A DNA stretch of 64,000 bases from Cloeon dipterum (lineage: Eukaryota; Arthropoda; Insecta; Ephemeroptera; Baetidae): NCBI RefSeq assembly GCF_949628265.1, contig NC_088789.1, positions 3,100,001 through 3,164,000 on the forward strand, given 5' to 3'. A model generated the notes under the pieces. The model was not told the DNA's origin, ran no database searches, and saw only the letters and a list, made by a program, of their open reading frames with translations. Below are positions 51,801 to 61,724 of this stretch, piece after piece. The translations under genes were made by a program, and so were the position numbers. The stretch's first letter is position 1. Each line of letters begins with the position of its first letter.

Positions 51801-52361
51801 AACTCGGACAGGCGTATCCTGAATTCCTGTTCGAGGAGTTCTCAAGGAGCCAAGAGAGCTTGGGGTTCCGTAATTTAATGGGGAGCTCAGGTCGATTTCA
51901 CTTAATCCTAATTAACAAAACTCTTGTTAACACTTGAAACATATTAAAACTTTTGGTGAAATACCCATATGCTCAGCCCCAATTGCCAGAGGGCTGGTCA
52001 TGGCGTTGTTTTCCTGACTTCCACCCGCTGGTGTGCCTAGTTCAGAAGACTCGGCTATGGTACCCATCGCGCCGGGTCGAGCATTTCTTCCGCGAGCCCC
52101 AACACGAAGTGGGGTGGTCGCAGGAGATTTCTGAGGTGTTGCGCGGCGTTTGGCAGGCGTCCCTTTTTCTGCAATTAAAATTACATTTGAGCATTAGATT
52201 GAATTAAAAAAATTTATATAATAATTAAAATCTCCGTTTAAAAGTCCCCAACGATTTCGGGATTTAAAGGGCTGACCTGATGCTTCATCTCGGCTCGGAG
52301 TGTTTGTCTGCGACCTGGTTGTCCTTTTGGATGGTGTCCTAGAAGGTGCTGGGCTGGACAT
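48806..52361 (-). CDS. Mcm4: DNA replication licensing factor MCM4
   Basis: Subunit of the MCM2-7 replicative helicase, nuclear. Twelve minus-strand exons: 52361-52277, 52168-51965, 51907-51744, 51687-51246, 51193-50951, 50751-50328, 50182-50006, 49948-49700, 49643-49526, 49469-49228, 49168-48958, 48901-48806; 884 aa against about 860-900 for the family. A disordered Ser/Thr/Pro-rich N-terminus (a DDK and CDK target in known MCM4) has several TP/SP sites. Next are the MCM N domain with a C4 zinc finger (CIVCG ... CGNC), NPEDIDQL, the AAA+ core with Walker A GDPGTSKS, Walker B CIDEFDKM and arginine finger LSRFD, and a C-terminal winged-helix region. The intron between 51,246 and 51,193 must use a GC donor. 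A non-ATG extension upstream of 52,361 was rejected. Confidence 0.97.
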
Positions 52362-52462
52362 GTTTGTTTTGGGCTTCGACTGCTCCAAAAATTCAGTTTA
52401 CTATTAAGATCGAGAAATATTTTACGGAATCAGCAAGACAGGAGCAACAGGATGATGTAGAT

Positions 52463-52498
52463 GGCGGGAATCGTGTATCAAGATTACACTTTTGGCGC
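52463..52498 (-). promoter_or_regulatory. Two E2F-like sites upstream of MCM4
   Basis: GGCGGGAA (52,463-52,470; TTCCCGCC on the MCM4 strand) and TTTGGCGC (52,491-52,498) match E2F consensus forms. They lie about 100-140 bases upstream of the MCM4 ATG. MCM genes are classic E2F targets, so S-phase control is a fair inference. The rest of the spacer to 53,182 holds no recognised gene. Confidence 0.55.
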
Positions 52499-53182
52499 GA
52501 GAGAGGCAGCTGCACCAACATGAGCATGATCTTTAAAACATCTAAAAATAATTAAATTCACAATTGGTAACCCTGTCAGTTTAAAATAAAATCTGTGAGT
52601 TAGGAAGGAAATATTCTATAAATTGGATAAATTATTTATATTGCAACCGACTGAGAGAAGGATAATAACCAATTTTTGTCGAACTTTAAATTTTGTTAGG
52701 TTGACAGCGATGACTTCAAAATGGTTCAAACGATTGCCACTGAGCTGGACTGGCGCCAGTTATTATTTTGATTTGAAACACATGGTGTGTGTGTGTTTTT
52801 GTTTTACAAACACAACATCCCTAGCTTTGTATGCACGTGTGTTCAGTTTATGCAAAGCAAAGACAAGTCGTATTTATAAATCACATCTTCTCAGATATTG
52901 TTTTTAGTGCGTGTTCCTAAAACTGGTATTTACTTTCCTTATAATTCATTTATGAGCTTAAAACGCTTTTATGTTAGCTATGTATGACATATGTACTGAA
53001 ATAAAAATAAAATCGTTCGCTCACATTCACACTTCTCCATTATTAAAACTTAAAGATTAAGAGAGAGTAAGGACTGTCCTTTAACAAGGAGCGCTCTTTT
53101 CGGCAAAGGAGTGTGTGCGAACGAAAGTTGTGAATTTTCCACAAATTTAACACAAATTATGTATTATTTCAGGTTCAACACC

Positions 53183-55208
53183 ATGATTTCCACAGTGCTT
53201 AACAGCTCAACCTCGATTTTCAAACTAGCTGAAGACTTTGTGCAAAGTCGAAAAAATGCGAATAATTTGGCACTGCTGGTTGAGTTCCTTGCTAGCAAGA
53301 GCAATGTAAACAGCAAGCTCACCAACTGCAGTATTCTCGCTCTGCAAACCATTTTTACTCACGCTTTGGCTGAAAGGAATAGACGACGTGGAGAGGATTG
53401 TGGTCAGTTGATGCACCTTAATGTTAAAATTGTGAATTCGAAATTTTTTGGTTTAGGTGATGCTGAAAACAAATATCAAGAATGGATATTTTCAAAGTAT
53501 GAAGAGGCCATTCCTCTTCTCCTGAATGTCCTGAAAGGCACAAAACACCCTTACTCCGTTAGAGAACAAGCTATGGTCACTTACGTGAACTTGATCAAAT
53601 TGGAGAGTCTCTACGTTAACAAACCTGACTCGAAGGATGTTTTCTGTCTACCAAAGTTGAAATATTACGTAAGCCGTGAAATCGTTTTTGTGCGAGTGAT
53701 GATTACAAAAATGTTTGCAGAACTTGTTGAAGACAGTGGTGTCAAGCAAGAAGGCTGAGTCGCGAAAGTCGAAAGTGCAGACAAAACTTTTGAACCGTTT
53801 GTCTGAATTCACTGCTCTGCACGATGTAGCTCTGCAAACATGGGTGTCCTGTGTTACATTGACAAAATGTGACAAGAAAGTGCCAACTGAAACAAAAATT
53901 AGCAACATATTGCAGCTGCTCAAAACAACCGTAATATTTTAACTATTTTAAAATACTTCTTGCTAAATATAAAGAAATCTGCAGGCAATTCCATCATTGA
54001 ATGCGCGAGACAAGAATCCAGATCAGTTGATTTTCCCAAACAGAGGTGAGATAGAAATTCAGGAATCGTGTTCTCTCAACTCGCCTTTGCCCCTTCAAAT
54101 TCCAGCTAAAAAGATACCAAGAAAATTCTTTAGCAAGAAACTTCCTCACGCCATCGACGGGGTTTGGGACAATATTAAAAAATGGCATCATACTGAAAGC
54201 ACTCTGCACGAAACCCTGTTGCTGCTCATTGAAAAAATAATGGACAACCTGTCTCAACCCAAGATGCTGACAGATTTTCTCATGACCTCTCTGAACTATG
54301 GTAAACCAATTGCGTTGCGCTGCTCATTCTTATTTTTCCTACCAACAACCTTTTTCAGGTGGAGCATTGAGCCTCTTGTCCCTCCAAGGAATTTTCAACC
54401 TCATCCAAAAACACAACATGTACAGACTCGAGTAACATATTTTTTTCTTAACCTGATTTGATATTTTCAGAGAGTACCCTGATGTGTATTCTAAGCTCTA
54501 CTCGCTCTTCACGCCAGACATTCTGAGGACCAAATACAAGCAGAGGCTGTTTTTCCTCTCTGATTTATTTCTTTCCTCGACGTAAGTTGTATCTTTCTTG
54601 AGGTCATAATTATATTGAAGCATATTTTCCCGTTTAGTCACATCCCTGAATCCCTGGTTGCTGCCTTTGCTAAGCGCCTGAGCCGCTTGGCTCTGACTGC
54701 GTCGACAACTGATGCCCTTATCATCATTCGCTTTGTTGGAAACTTGCTGATCCGTCACAAGAGCGTTCAGAAAATGATCCACAACCCTGAAGGAGGATAT
54801 GGTATTAGATTCGCTTCCTTGTCTTTGACTCAAACTGACTAAAACATGTAAAACAGTTGATTGCGATCCATATGTTGAGGACGAGGCTGACCCTTGCAAT
54901 AGTAAGGCGATTCACTCCTGTCTTTGGGAGCTGAAGAGCCTGCAAAACCACCTGGTGCCTGGTGTCGCGATTGCTGCGCGTTTCATTGACGATAAATTGC
55001 CTACCGTTGAGTGGGACTTGGCTGACGTGCTTGAGACAAAATACTGCGAAGTAAGAAGCAACGTTCAATTATAAGGGTTGACTTCCATGCTATTTTTTTT
55101 CTTTTCAAGGTATTTGAAAAGGAAATGAACAAGAAGGCCAAAGAGATAACGCTCAACTTCATTCCACCCACCAATGAAGTTCTTGAAAAATTGAAGAGGA
55201 CGTTTTAA
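53183..55208 (+). CDS. NOC4L: Nucleolar complex protein 4 homologue (NOC4L)
   Basis: Nucleolar factor of the CBF/NOC4 family; with NOP14 it serves small-subunit ribosome maturation. Ten exons: 53183-53402, 53457-53668, 53721-53930, 53985-54045, 54106-54300, 54359-54419, 54471-54581, 54638-54801, 54857-55050, 55110-55208; 508 aa (about 515 in the family). Diagnostic stretches: EYPDVYSKLYSLFTPDILR, FFLSDLFLSSTHIPESLVAA, FAKRLSRLALTA and the acidic VEDEADPCNSKAIHSCLWEL. Two introns (54 and 60 bases, after 53402 and 54045) are multiples of three without stops; they were called introns because of good splice signals and family continuity, but retention would keep the frame. A weak ATTAAA lies at 55,312. 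Confidence 0.93.
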
Positions 55209-55546
55209 ACTGATAATACACTGCTCACAGTTGAAATTTCCGAAATATTTTTCAAGTGGATTCTTAATAATTTAAGCATAAATTTGAAAATTATTGAATA
55301 TAAATATATTAATTAAATTAAAGTCGGTTAAGGACCACAAGAAGATTTTAAAGCAAATTCCTGTGTGTTTAATTCAAAATGTAGAGATGGCGCTGCAGTC
55401 AGTTGTATGATAAGCCTTCAGTTTGTTGTCGTAGGTGGCTAGTCCATGTTGGCACAAAGCTGGGCAGCCCACTAAAGTGAAACTGTCCCTGTTAATGTGT
55501 TATGCTCTGATATTCTAAGCAACCAGGAAGGACAACAACCTTAACC

Positions 55547-56440
55547 ATGGCTGACGTTGAAATAAATGTTTCTGGTGAGATGGATGTGCCACCTGAGGGA
55601 GCAGTCAGCCAACCTATGTCAATCAAAAGGTAAATAATAAAATTGATTGCAATACAAATAGAAGCAAAGAATTATGTTTTTTGCGTTACAGTTTGATGCA
55701 GTTTCCTAATAAACTCACTGTGCCTACTGTGACGGAGTGGATTTCCCAGAGGAGGCAGAATGTGCGCCCTTGGACAACCTTCTGCAGCACATCAAGGTTC
55801 AAAACGCCAGCTACCATACCCAGATTGACCAGGAGATTGGTTAAAAACATTGAATACTTCCAGAGCAATTACCTCTTCGTTTTTATTGGACTTGTGATAT
55901 TCTGCCTGTAAGCCTTGTCACATTTAAAATTGCACTCTTTCAATAATTGTTGGTCTTTTTAGGCTGACATCGCCTCTTCTCTTGATAGTAGTAGCGGCCT
56001 CGTTAGGCGCTTGCTACATCGTTTCCCTCAAGAACGAGGAAAGGAAACTCCAAGTGCTTGGAAAAGAACTCTCTTTGTTCCAACAATACTTGATCGTTGG
56101 AGTTTTCTCCATACCGCTTTTCATTTGGGCTGGAGCCCAGGCTGCAGTCTTCTGGGTCATAGGTACGTCACAAAAGTTGCAATAAATGTAACACAGCTAA
56201 ACAAAATTAAGGCAACGTAGTCTCAAAGGGTAACAAATATTATTGTCATAATTTTATAACATTGAGCAGTTCGTTTTTGTTTACTTGTTTACTACTTGTA
56301 TATATGATGCATAATATTTTTTCTTATCTCTCTTTGCAGGCGCTTCTGTCCTAACTATTTCTCTACACGCTGCTTTCTACAACATTGAATCACTGCTTAG
56401 TCCTGAAGAGGAGTTTGACCTTGTTTTGCAGCAAGTTTGA
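55547..56440 (+). CDS. ARL6IP5: PRA1 family protein 3 (ARL6IP5/JWA-like)
   Basis: Small ER/Golgi membrane protein of the prenylated-Rab-acceptor family. Vertebrate members bind ARL6 and regulate the glutamate transporter EAAC1. Exons 55547-55629, 55692-55907, 55963-56162, 56340-56440; 199 aa (about 190 in the family). The core has WTTFCSTSRFKTPATIPRLT followed by paired hydrophobic segments (YLFVFIGLVIFCLTSPLLLI; YLIVGVFSIPLFIW), the two-hairpin layout of PRA1 proteins. The C-terminus is acidic (SPEEEFDLVLQQV). The ATG sits in a good context (ACC-ATG-G). Poly(A) signal AATAAA at 56,541. It follows NOC4L on the same strand by about 340 bases. Confidence 0.92.
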
Positions 56441-56540
56441 TTGAGTGAAAATTGACTTTTTCGGTGGTTTTTAACAAGTGCAAAAGAGTTGGTTATTTCA
56501 TGCCGATCCGTTTATATTTATTATTATGGATAATAGTTTG

Positions 56541-56546
56541 AATAAA
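56541..56546 (+). terminator. Poly(A) signal of the PRAF3 gene
   Basis: AATAAA 100 bases past the TGA stop. The next ~400 bases are AT-rich spacer leading to the TRMT10C promoter. Confidence 0.7.
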
Positions 56547-57027
56547 AAATCAGTAATTCTCTACAATCGGGGTCATTTTTGAGGAAGTGCGAGTTTTATT
56601 AAGTCGATATCATATTTTTATTAAGTAAAAGTTATGATTTTATATAGATCTACAACATTAAGCATTTCAGCTCAGCAACTATTATGCTGAATGGCTTCAA
56701 TAATATTTGCTTTGGTATTTTATTTTTAATACATTTTTTATTAAAGGCGATTTTTAATTTGCAAAAGGGTGTTATTTTCTGTCTTTCTTCAGAGGTGAAC
56801 ATTTAGACAATTATTCAGCTCACGTTGGCAACACTGGCTGGTGTTGTTTTCTTCAGAAAGCATGCTTATGCTTAACATTGCCCCCATGTGATGTGGTCAA
56901 AGAGATCAAGAAATTAAAAATTAACTGTTACAATAGTGTTATTTTACGAGTGGGTTGACAGGTAATGGATAGCAAGATCTATGTGTTCCTTATTTACTTA
57001 CAAATCTTAATTGCAGGACGAGGCAAA

Positions 57028-58371
57028 ATGCATTCCGTGTGCATGAGGCTCATGATCAAGCAAAGCAGCGCTTTGCGAGCTGCTGCAAAACTTAGTTCTT
57101 CTGTTTTAATGGGCGCCCAACCAAAGTCCTGGCAGCTTTGCCACAAGAGCAAATCTAATGTCTTCAGTTTCACCCAGAGAATGTGCAGCTCTTCTTCAGC
57201 CACACAGCCACAAATTGAAGAGAGTGAGGATGAAGATCCAGCGGCGGCGGCAGCAGAAAATGAAAATGTTGGCACCAGTAAAGTGATTTACTATACTCCT
57301 GCAGAAATATACGAAAACCCGTCCTTGCTGACACTTATCACAAATGGGGATCCAGAAGCTGAGAAGACCTTGCGAATTTTGTGCCTGGAGCTCGACGTTT
57401 TTAGACAATCCGGCAGAGATGTGCCAGACAGCTTAAGCGTGGAGAGTTGGAAGGACCTGCTGCAAATGTCGTCTGTGCACAAGAGAACCAAATTTTACAG
57501 GTTCCTCTTCATCAAATCGTGCATCAAAGCCAAAGAAAAGGAAAAGCGAAAGAGGAAATCCGAGGAATATCTAGCTTATTTGGAGCAGAAGAAGGAAAAT
57601 GCCGACGCCGACAGCGGTCACCTGAAGTATGGTCTTATGAACAATGGAATTTTACTGAGGATATACGAAAGCACCATAACGGAATACAACAACTACCGTC
57701 TAATCAGGTGCATGGAGATGCAGGAGCAGAAGTTATTCATCGATTGCGGCTTTGAACAAAACATGTCGCAGCTTGAGATCAGCAGCTTCTCCAAACAGCT
57801 GATGATCGCGTTTCGGGACAACAGGGCGCACGACCAGCCGTTCGACTTGCATTTGTGTAACGCACGCCCAGAAGATAGAACCTTGCAGGACATGCAGAAA
57901 AGCATGCCGACTCTATTCAACAAGACTTTCCCGCTGAACATAACAGAGAAAAATTACACAGACGTGGTGCCAAAGAAGAACATTGTGTACTTGACGCCGC
58001 ACTGCCGAGAAGTGATGGACGAGTTTGATCACGATGCTAACTACATTATCGGTGGAATCGTGGACAGGTCGAATCAAGAGCCTCTTTCTCTGGCCAAGGC
58101 GAAGAAAGAGGGACTGCGCATGGCCAAGCTTCCTTTAGACCAATACTTGAATTGGGGACAAAGTGGTTCGAAAAGCTTGACAATCAACCAGGTGGTATGC
58201 ATATTGCTGGATTTGAGGATGACAGGTGACTGGGAATACGCGCTCAGGCATGTGCCGAGAAGGAAGTTGAGGACTGATGAAGAGTTTTTGAGGTCTACTT
58301 CGAAATTCTCCAAACATCGTAATCCATTTGCCAGTTGGGATGAACGAGGGGGCAACCGGTTTAAACGGTAG
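57028..58371 (+). CDS. TRMT10C: Mitochondrial tRNA methyltransferase 10 homologue C (TRMT10C / MRPP1)
   Basis: SPOUT-fold methyltransferase. In animals it pairs with an SDR5C1/MRPP2 dehydrogenase to methylate position 9 of mitochondrial tRNAs and, with the nuclease PRORP, to cut tRNA 5' ends. Single coding exon, 447 aa. The start at 57,028 was preferred over an ATG at 56,965: that one lies inside a likely 5' UTR intron (donor ACAG|GTAATG, acceptor TAATTGCAG), and the later start exposes a mitochondrial presequence (MRLMIKQSSALRAAAKLSSS). Next come an acidic linker, a Lys/Arg/Glu-rich coiled segment (KEKEKRKRKSEEYLAYLEQK) and the SPOUT core (NIVYLTPHC, IIGGIVDRS, KLPLDQYLNW, LTINQVVCILLDL). 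Poly(A) AATAAA at 58,409. Confidence 0.94.
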   Translation: MHSVCMRLMIKQSSALRAAAKLSSSVLMGAQPKSWQLCHKSKSNVFSFTQRMCSSSSATQPQIEESEDEDPAAAAAENENVGTSKVIYYTPAEIYENPSLLTLITNGDPEAEKTLRILCLELDVFRQSGRDVPDSLSVESWKDLLQMSSVHKRTKFYRFLFIKSCIKAKEKEKRKRKSEEYLAYLEQKKENADADSGHLKYGLMNNGILLRIYESTITEYNNYRLIRCMEMQEQKLFIDCGFEQNMSQLEISSFSKQLMIAFRDNRAHDQPFDLHLCNARPEDRTLQDMQKSMPTLFNKTFPLNITEKNYTDVVPKKNIVYLTPHCREVMDEFDHDANYIIGGIVDRSNQEPLSLAKAKKEGLRMAKLPLDQYLNWGQSGSKSLTINQVVCILLDLRMTGDWEYALRHVPRRKLRTDEEFLRSTSKFSKHRNPFASWDERGGNRFKR

Positions 58372-58408
58372 AGGAGTAGCAAGCTTGTATCTTCTTTAGT
58401 TAAGAAAA

Positions 58409-58414
58409 AATAAA
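58409..58414 (+). terminator. Poly(A) signal of TRMT10C
   Basis: AATAAA 38 bases past the TAG stop. The spacer to 58,951 is AT-rich and holds only the presumed promoter of the next gene. Confidence 0.7.
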
Positions 58415-58951
58415 CTTATCTTGATAATACAAATTTCTGCTGAAGTAATTAGTTGACTGTTATGTTCCTCAAGTAAAAATATATTAATACTCAATGATAT
58501 GATGAATCTTAAAATAGTTCTTCAAAGTTGATTTTTAGTAGTTTATCTCAATTGTGAAAATAAATTTTGAACACTGGCACAGTTTTACAAGTGATAACGC
58601 GTTGCATAAGTTTGAAAAAGTCGTTTTTAAAAATCTGAATTTTTGTTTAATATAAGAGTAGAATAACAAAAAAATCATAATGAACCTTTAAATTGCGATT
58701 CTTTATATTTGTCTTTTACAATGAGTGCATAGCATATCGGCACCGTTTAATCGTGAATCATTGTTTTAACCTATAAAAGTTTGGGTGGGAAATAATGATG
58801 TCCATGGAAAAGCGGAAGTTCGCAAGTTTTGCGACAGCTACGCGCACTCCTGGCTGTTAGTGTGGCTGACATCAGCCACAGATGAAAAATGACTGCGAGC
58901 GAGCAAAATCAGAGAGTCGATTTTTAACGTTACGAAAAGGGCATAGAAGAA

Positions 58952-61692
58952 ATGAATTTCCAGAAATGTGTTGTTTTAGTCAACCTGACACTCCTGGGTG
59001 CAATAGTGGTAAATTTTCTACAGGAATTTTATTTTATTTTAATGGGTGATAAACACCCAATTGTATTCATAGGTATGGATTCATTGTGCTCCAGTCAGCA
59101 AAAGGACCAACAGAAATGAAATCGTCATAAAAAGTGAGTGAGATGAAATAAGTCACTTGTGTTGTCACTTTAACTTAATCTCGGCTTTGGATAACAATAA
59201 TTTTTTCTTCATTAGTATCAAAACAATCAGGTGTTATAAAAATATCAAGACCATCTCAGCAAATAAAACACCAGAGGCGTCAGAAAATAATTCGATGCTG
59301 CGGGAAATTGAGCTGCACCTCTGGTGGAAAGTCTAAGAATGCTACTAGAAAGACCACAAAAATTGATAATGTAAATATAATTATCATATATACCTTAATT
59401 TCTATCTCACTGGAATCGACTGGAACGGTAGTCAAGTGACAAAATATTATTAGTATTGAATGGAGAACGGATTTTATTATTATTATTAAAAACAAATAAT
59501 TTAATATATAAATAAATATTGGCATCATTCTCAGAATTGGTGGGCGGGAGATGAAATTAAAATAATTCAAACTATCTTTCAAAAAACTCGAGTTTTGTAA
59601 CCTATTGTTTAATATTTTAGAATTTTTTTTACGTGGGTTGTAAATCTCGTTATAATATATTTTTTAAGTCTGAATTTTTTGTTCAACTCAATTCTGGCAG
59701 GCGTCAAGCAAAGTTATCATGCAAACGGACACCACCGCAATGGCCGAAGGGGGTAATACTGACCCAGCAGGCGAAGTTAGTACTGAAGATCCAATGGCCG
59801 AGACCGCTGCACCAGAGGACGCTGCTGCTACAGATAGCCCTGTTGCTCCCGGCTCAAGCTGCACCTCAGAGCCAGCTACCATGCCTCCAGGAATGGCCAT
59901 TCCTCCAGGATTTGCTTTGCCTTTTCCAATGCCACCAGGTATAGTAATGACTGTACCTCCTGGAATGACTTGGCCACCAGGAATGGGACCTACCTGTCCA
60001 CCAGTAGACTCAGGTACAGTAAAATTTTACTGTCTCCATTTTTAAAATTGATATAGGGTTTTCGCATATTTATACCACAGCAACTTCAATTAAATTGAAC
60101 GATAATCATGAAACTGTTTAAAATATATATTAAACTCAACTAATTCAGAAAGAGATTTTAAAAGAAAATTGCGTCACCTAACAATAATATATAGAAAGAG
60201 CTTTTAAAATGTTTTTTTCTAAAATGTAAAAGTATAAAAACTGCATGGTAAATTTTTACCGTATTTTTAAACTCAAAACTATTAAGCCGTTGGGTCGCAT
60301 TGTTGAACGCATGCATGTGCGATATTTGAGGGTCGAGTTTGGGCTGATTTGGGCCTACATTTGACTCTCTCGCATTGCAATTGACGAGTCCATTTGGATT
60401 GGAGAGGATTGCGGCGGAAGCTATCCGATACATTGCTACTTGCTGGTTTTCCCCTTTCCAGCATGCGTGAATTAATTTTATGGGAAGAATGTCTATAAAA
60501 GACATCGGTGCGAGCTGGTCCTTGGGCTTCCTCCAATTTATAATTTTATTCGTTTGCGATGTTGTTGGACGCGGAATGTTCGTGAGTTGTTCGCTAATAT
60601 CAGGGACTCGAAAGAGGTGAGAACCGATAAAAAAAACTTTAGGTTTATCAGAAAAGCCCAATCAAAAATAAAATTCTATAAATTTGTATTGGAGCCTGAT
60701 ATAATATTTAAATATTGTTGGAAGAACCTGCATTATATAAAAAAACGGTTTTCACTGTATATAGGAGTTGCCAGATTCGTAATAAACGGCAAATTAAATT
60801 TTTCCTATTCCATGAAGAAAGACATGTATATAGTCTCAAAGATTATTTAAATGTCAGAGATGCTCTTAAATGTATTCTCTAATTGCGTTTTTAAGAAAAG
60901 CAATAGTTTAAAATTTGGATAAAACACAATCTAATTTTTCGCACAGGTGGCTCAGGGGGCGAAGGTGCTGTCGACTCTACAGTTGATTCAGGGGGAGCAG
61001 GAGGTGCAGAAGCAGGAGCAGGAGGAGGAGGAGGAGGAGGAGGAGGGATTGTGGGTGACACGACACCATCCAGTGGGCTTTCAGGTGGAGGTGGCGGGTC
61101 ACAGAGCTGCTCTTCGGAGCCACCAACCATTCCTCCAGGTGTGACCATCCCTGCTGGCGCGACCTTACCAGGCGGCTTCCCCGTCCCTCCTGGCATGACA
61201 TTCCCGCCGGGAGCGACCTGGCCGCCAGGAATGGGTCCCACGTGCCCACCAGACGGCGGTGCGGCCCCAGCGGACCCCGGTGTTGGTGGAGGGGCCACGA
61301 CCCCGATGCCGGACAGCACGCAAGCGGCGGCAACGACGACAGCGGCGCCGACAGCGTCGACGAGGGCTCCGGCAGTCGCCAGTTGCAGCAGCGAGCCGGC
61401 GACGATGCCCCCGGGCGGCACGTTCCCACCGAGTATCCCTGGTATTCCTCCGGGAATGTTGGTTCCGCCTGGAGTCACCTACCCTCCTGGAATGGAGCCG
61501 ACCTGCCCACCAGTCGCCGACCCCCCGACGACGACTTCAACAAAGGCACCGTGTGAACCTGCGACGGTCGGACCCGGAATGACGTTTCCACCCGGAGCAA
61601 CACTGATGCCGGGAGTGCCCGTCCCACAAGGAATGACTATGCCACCTTCTTTGACTTTCCCGCCAGGGATGGGACCAACTTGCCCCCCGTAA
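58952..61692 (+). CDS. Secreted protein with four Cys-bounded PPG-rich modules
   Basis: Exons 58952-59008, 59073-59133, 59216-59370, 59701-60013, 60947-61692, phases consistent; 443 aa. No known family recognised. A signal peptide (CVVLVNLTLLGAIV) is followed by a basic segment with cysteines (RCCGKLSC). An acidic, Ala/Thr-rich linker leads to four repeats of about 45-50 residues. Each repeat opens with a cysteine in a form like SCxSEPxT, continues as PPGxxxPPGxxx with glycine every six residues, and closes PPGMxPTCPP. Module 1 is in exon 4; modules 2-4 are in exon 5. Linkers include a polyglycine tract and Ala/Thr stretches, likely O-glycosylated. A polyproline-II, matrix or mucus-like role is inferred. 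Poly(A) AATAAA at 61,719. Introns of 330 and 933 bases (after 59370 and 60013) hold nothing recognised. Confidence 0.8.
61018..61050 (+). repeat. (GGA)n tract coding polyglycine
   Basis: About eight to nine nearly pure GGA triplets inside exon 5 of the PPG-module gene. The purity suggests slippage, in contrast to the mixed codons at 35.1 kb. Confidence 0.8.
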
Positions 61693-61718
61693 TCAGTGCA
61701 CATTTATTCGGTTTTGCA

Positions 61719-61724
61719 ATAAAG
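61719..61724 (+). terminator. Poly(A) signal of the PPG-module gene
   Basis: AATAAA 27 bases past the TAA stop; a second AATAAA occurs near 61,746. From 61,750 to about 63,400 the sequence is AT-rich with no supportable gene. A 69-codon frame at 62,436 has no recognisable feature. Confidence 0.65.

Noticed and set aside
56965-57027. Upstream ATG extending TRMT10C
   Set aside because: It lies inside a likely short intron (donor ACAG|GTAATG, acceptor TAATTGCAG), and the downstream ATG gives a proper mitochondrial presequence.
59280-59582. Minus-strand frame of 100 codons with hydrophobic runs
   Set aside because: It overlaps exon 3 of the PPG-module gene and AT-rich intron; Ile/Phe runs come from TTATTA-rich DNA.
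60891-61478. Minus-strand 195-codon frame rich in Gly/Pro
   Set aside because: It is the complement of the PPG repeats; glycine and proline codons are reverse complements, so an open mirror frame is expected.
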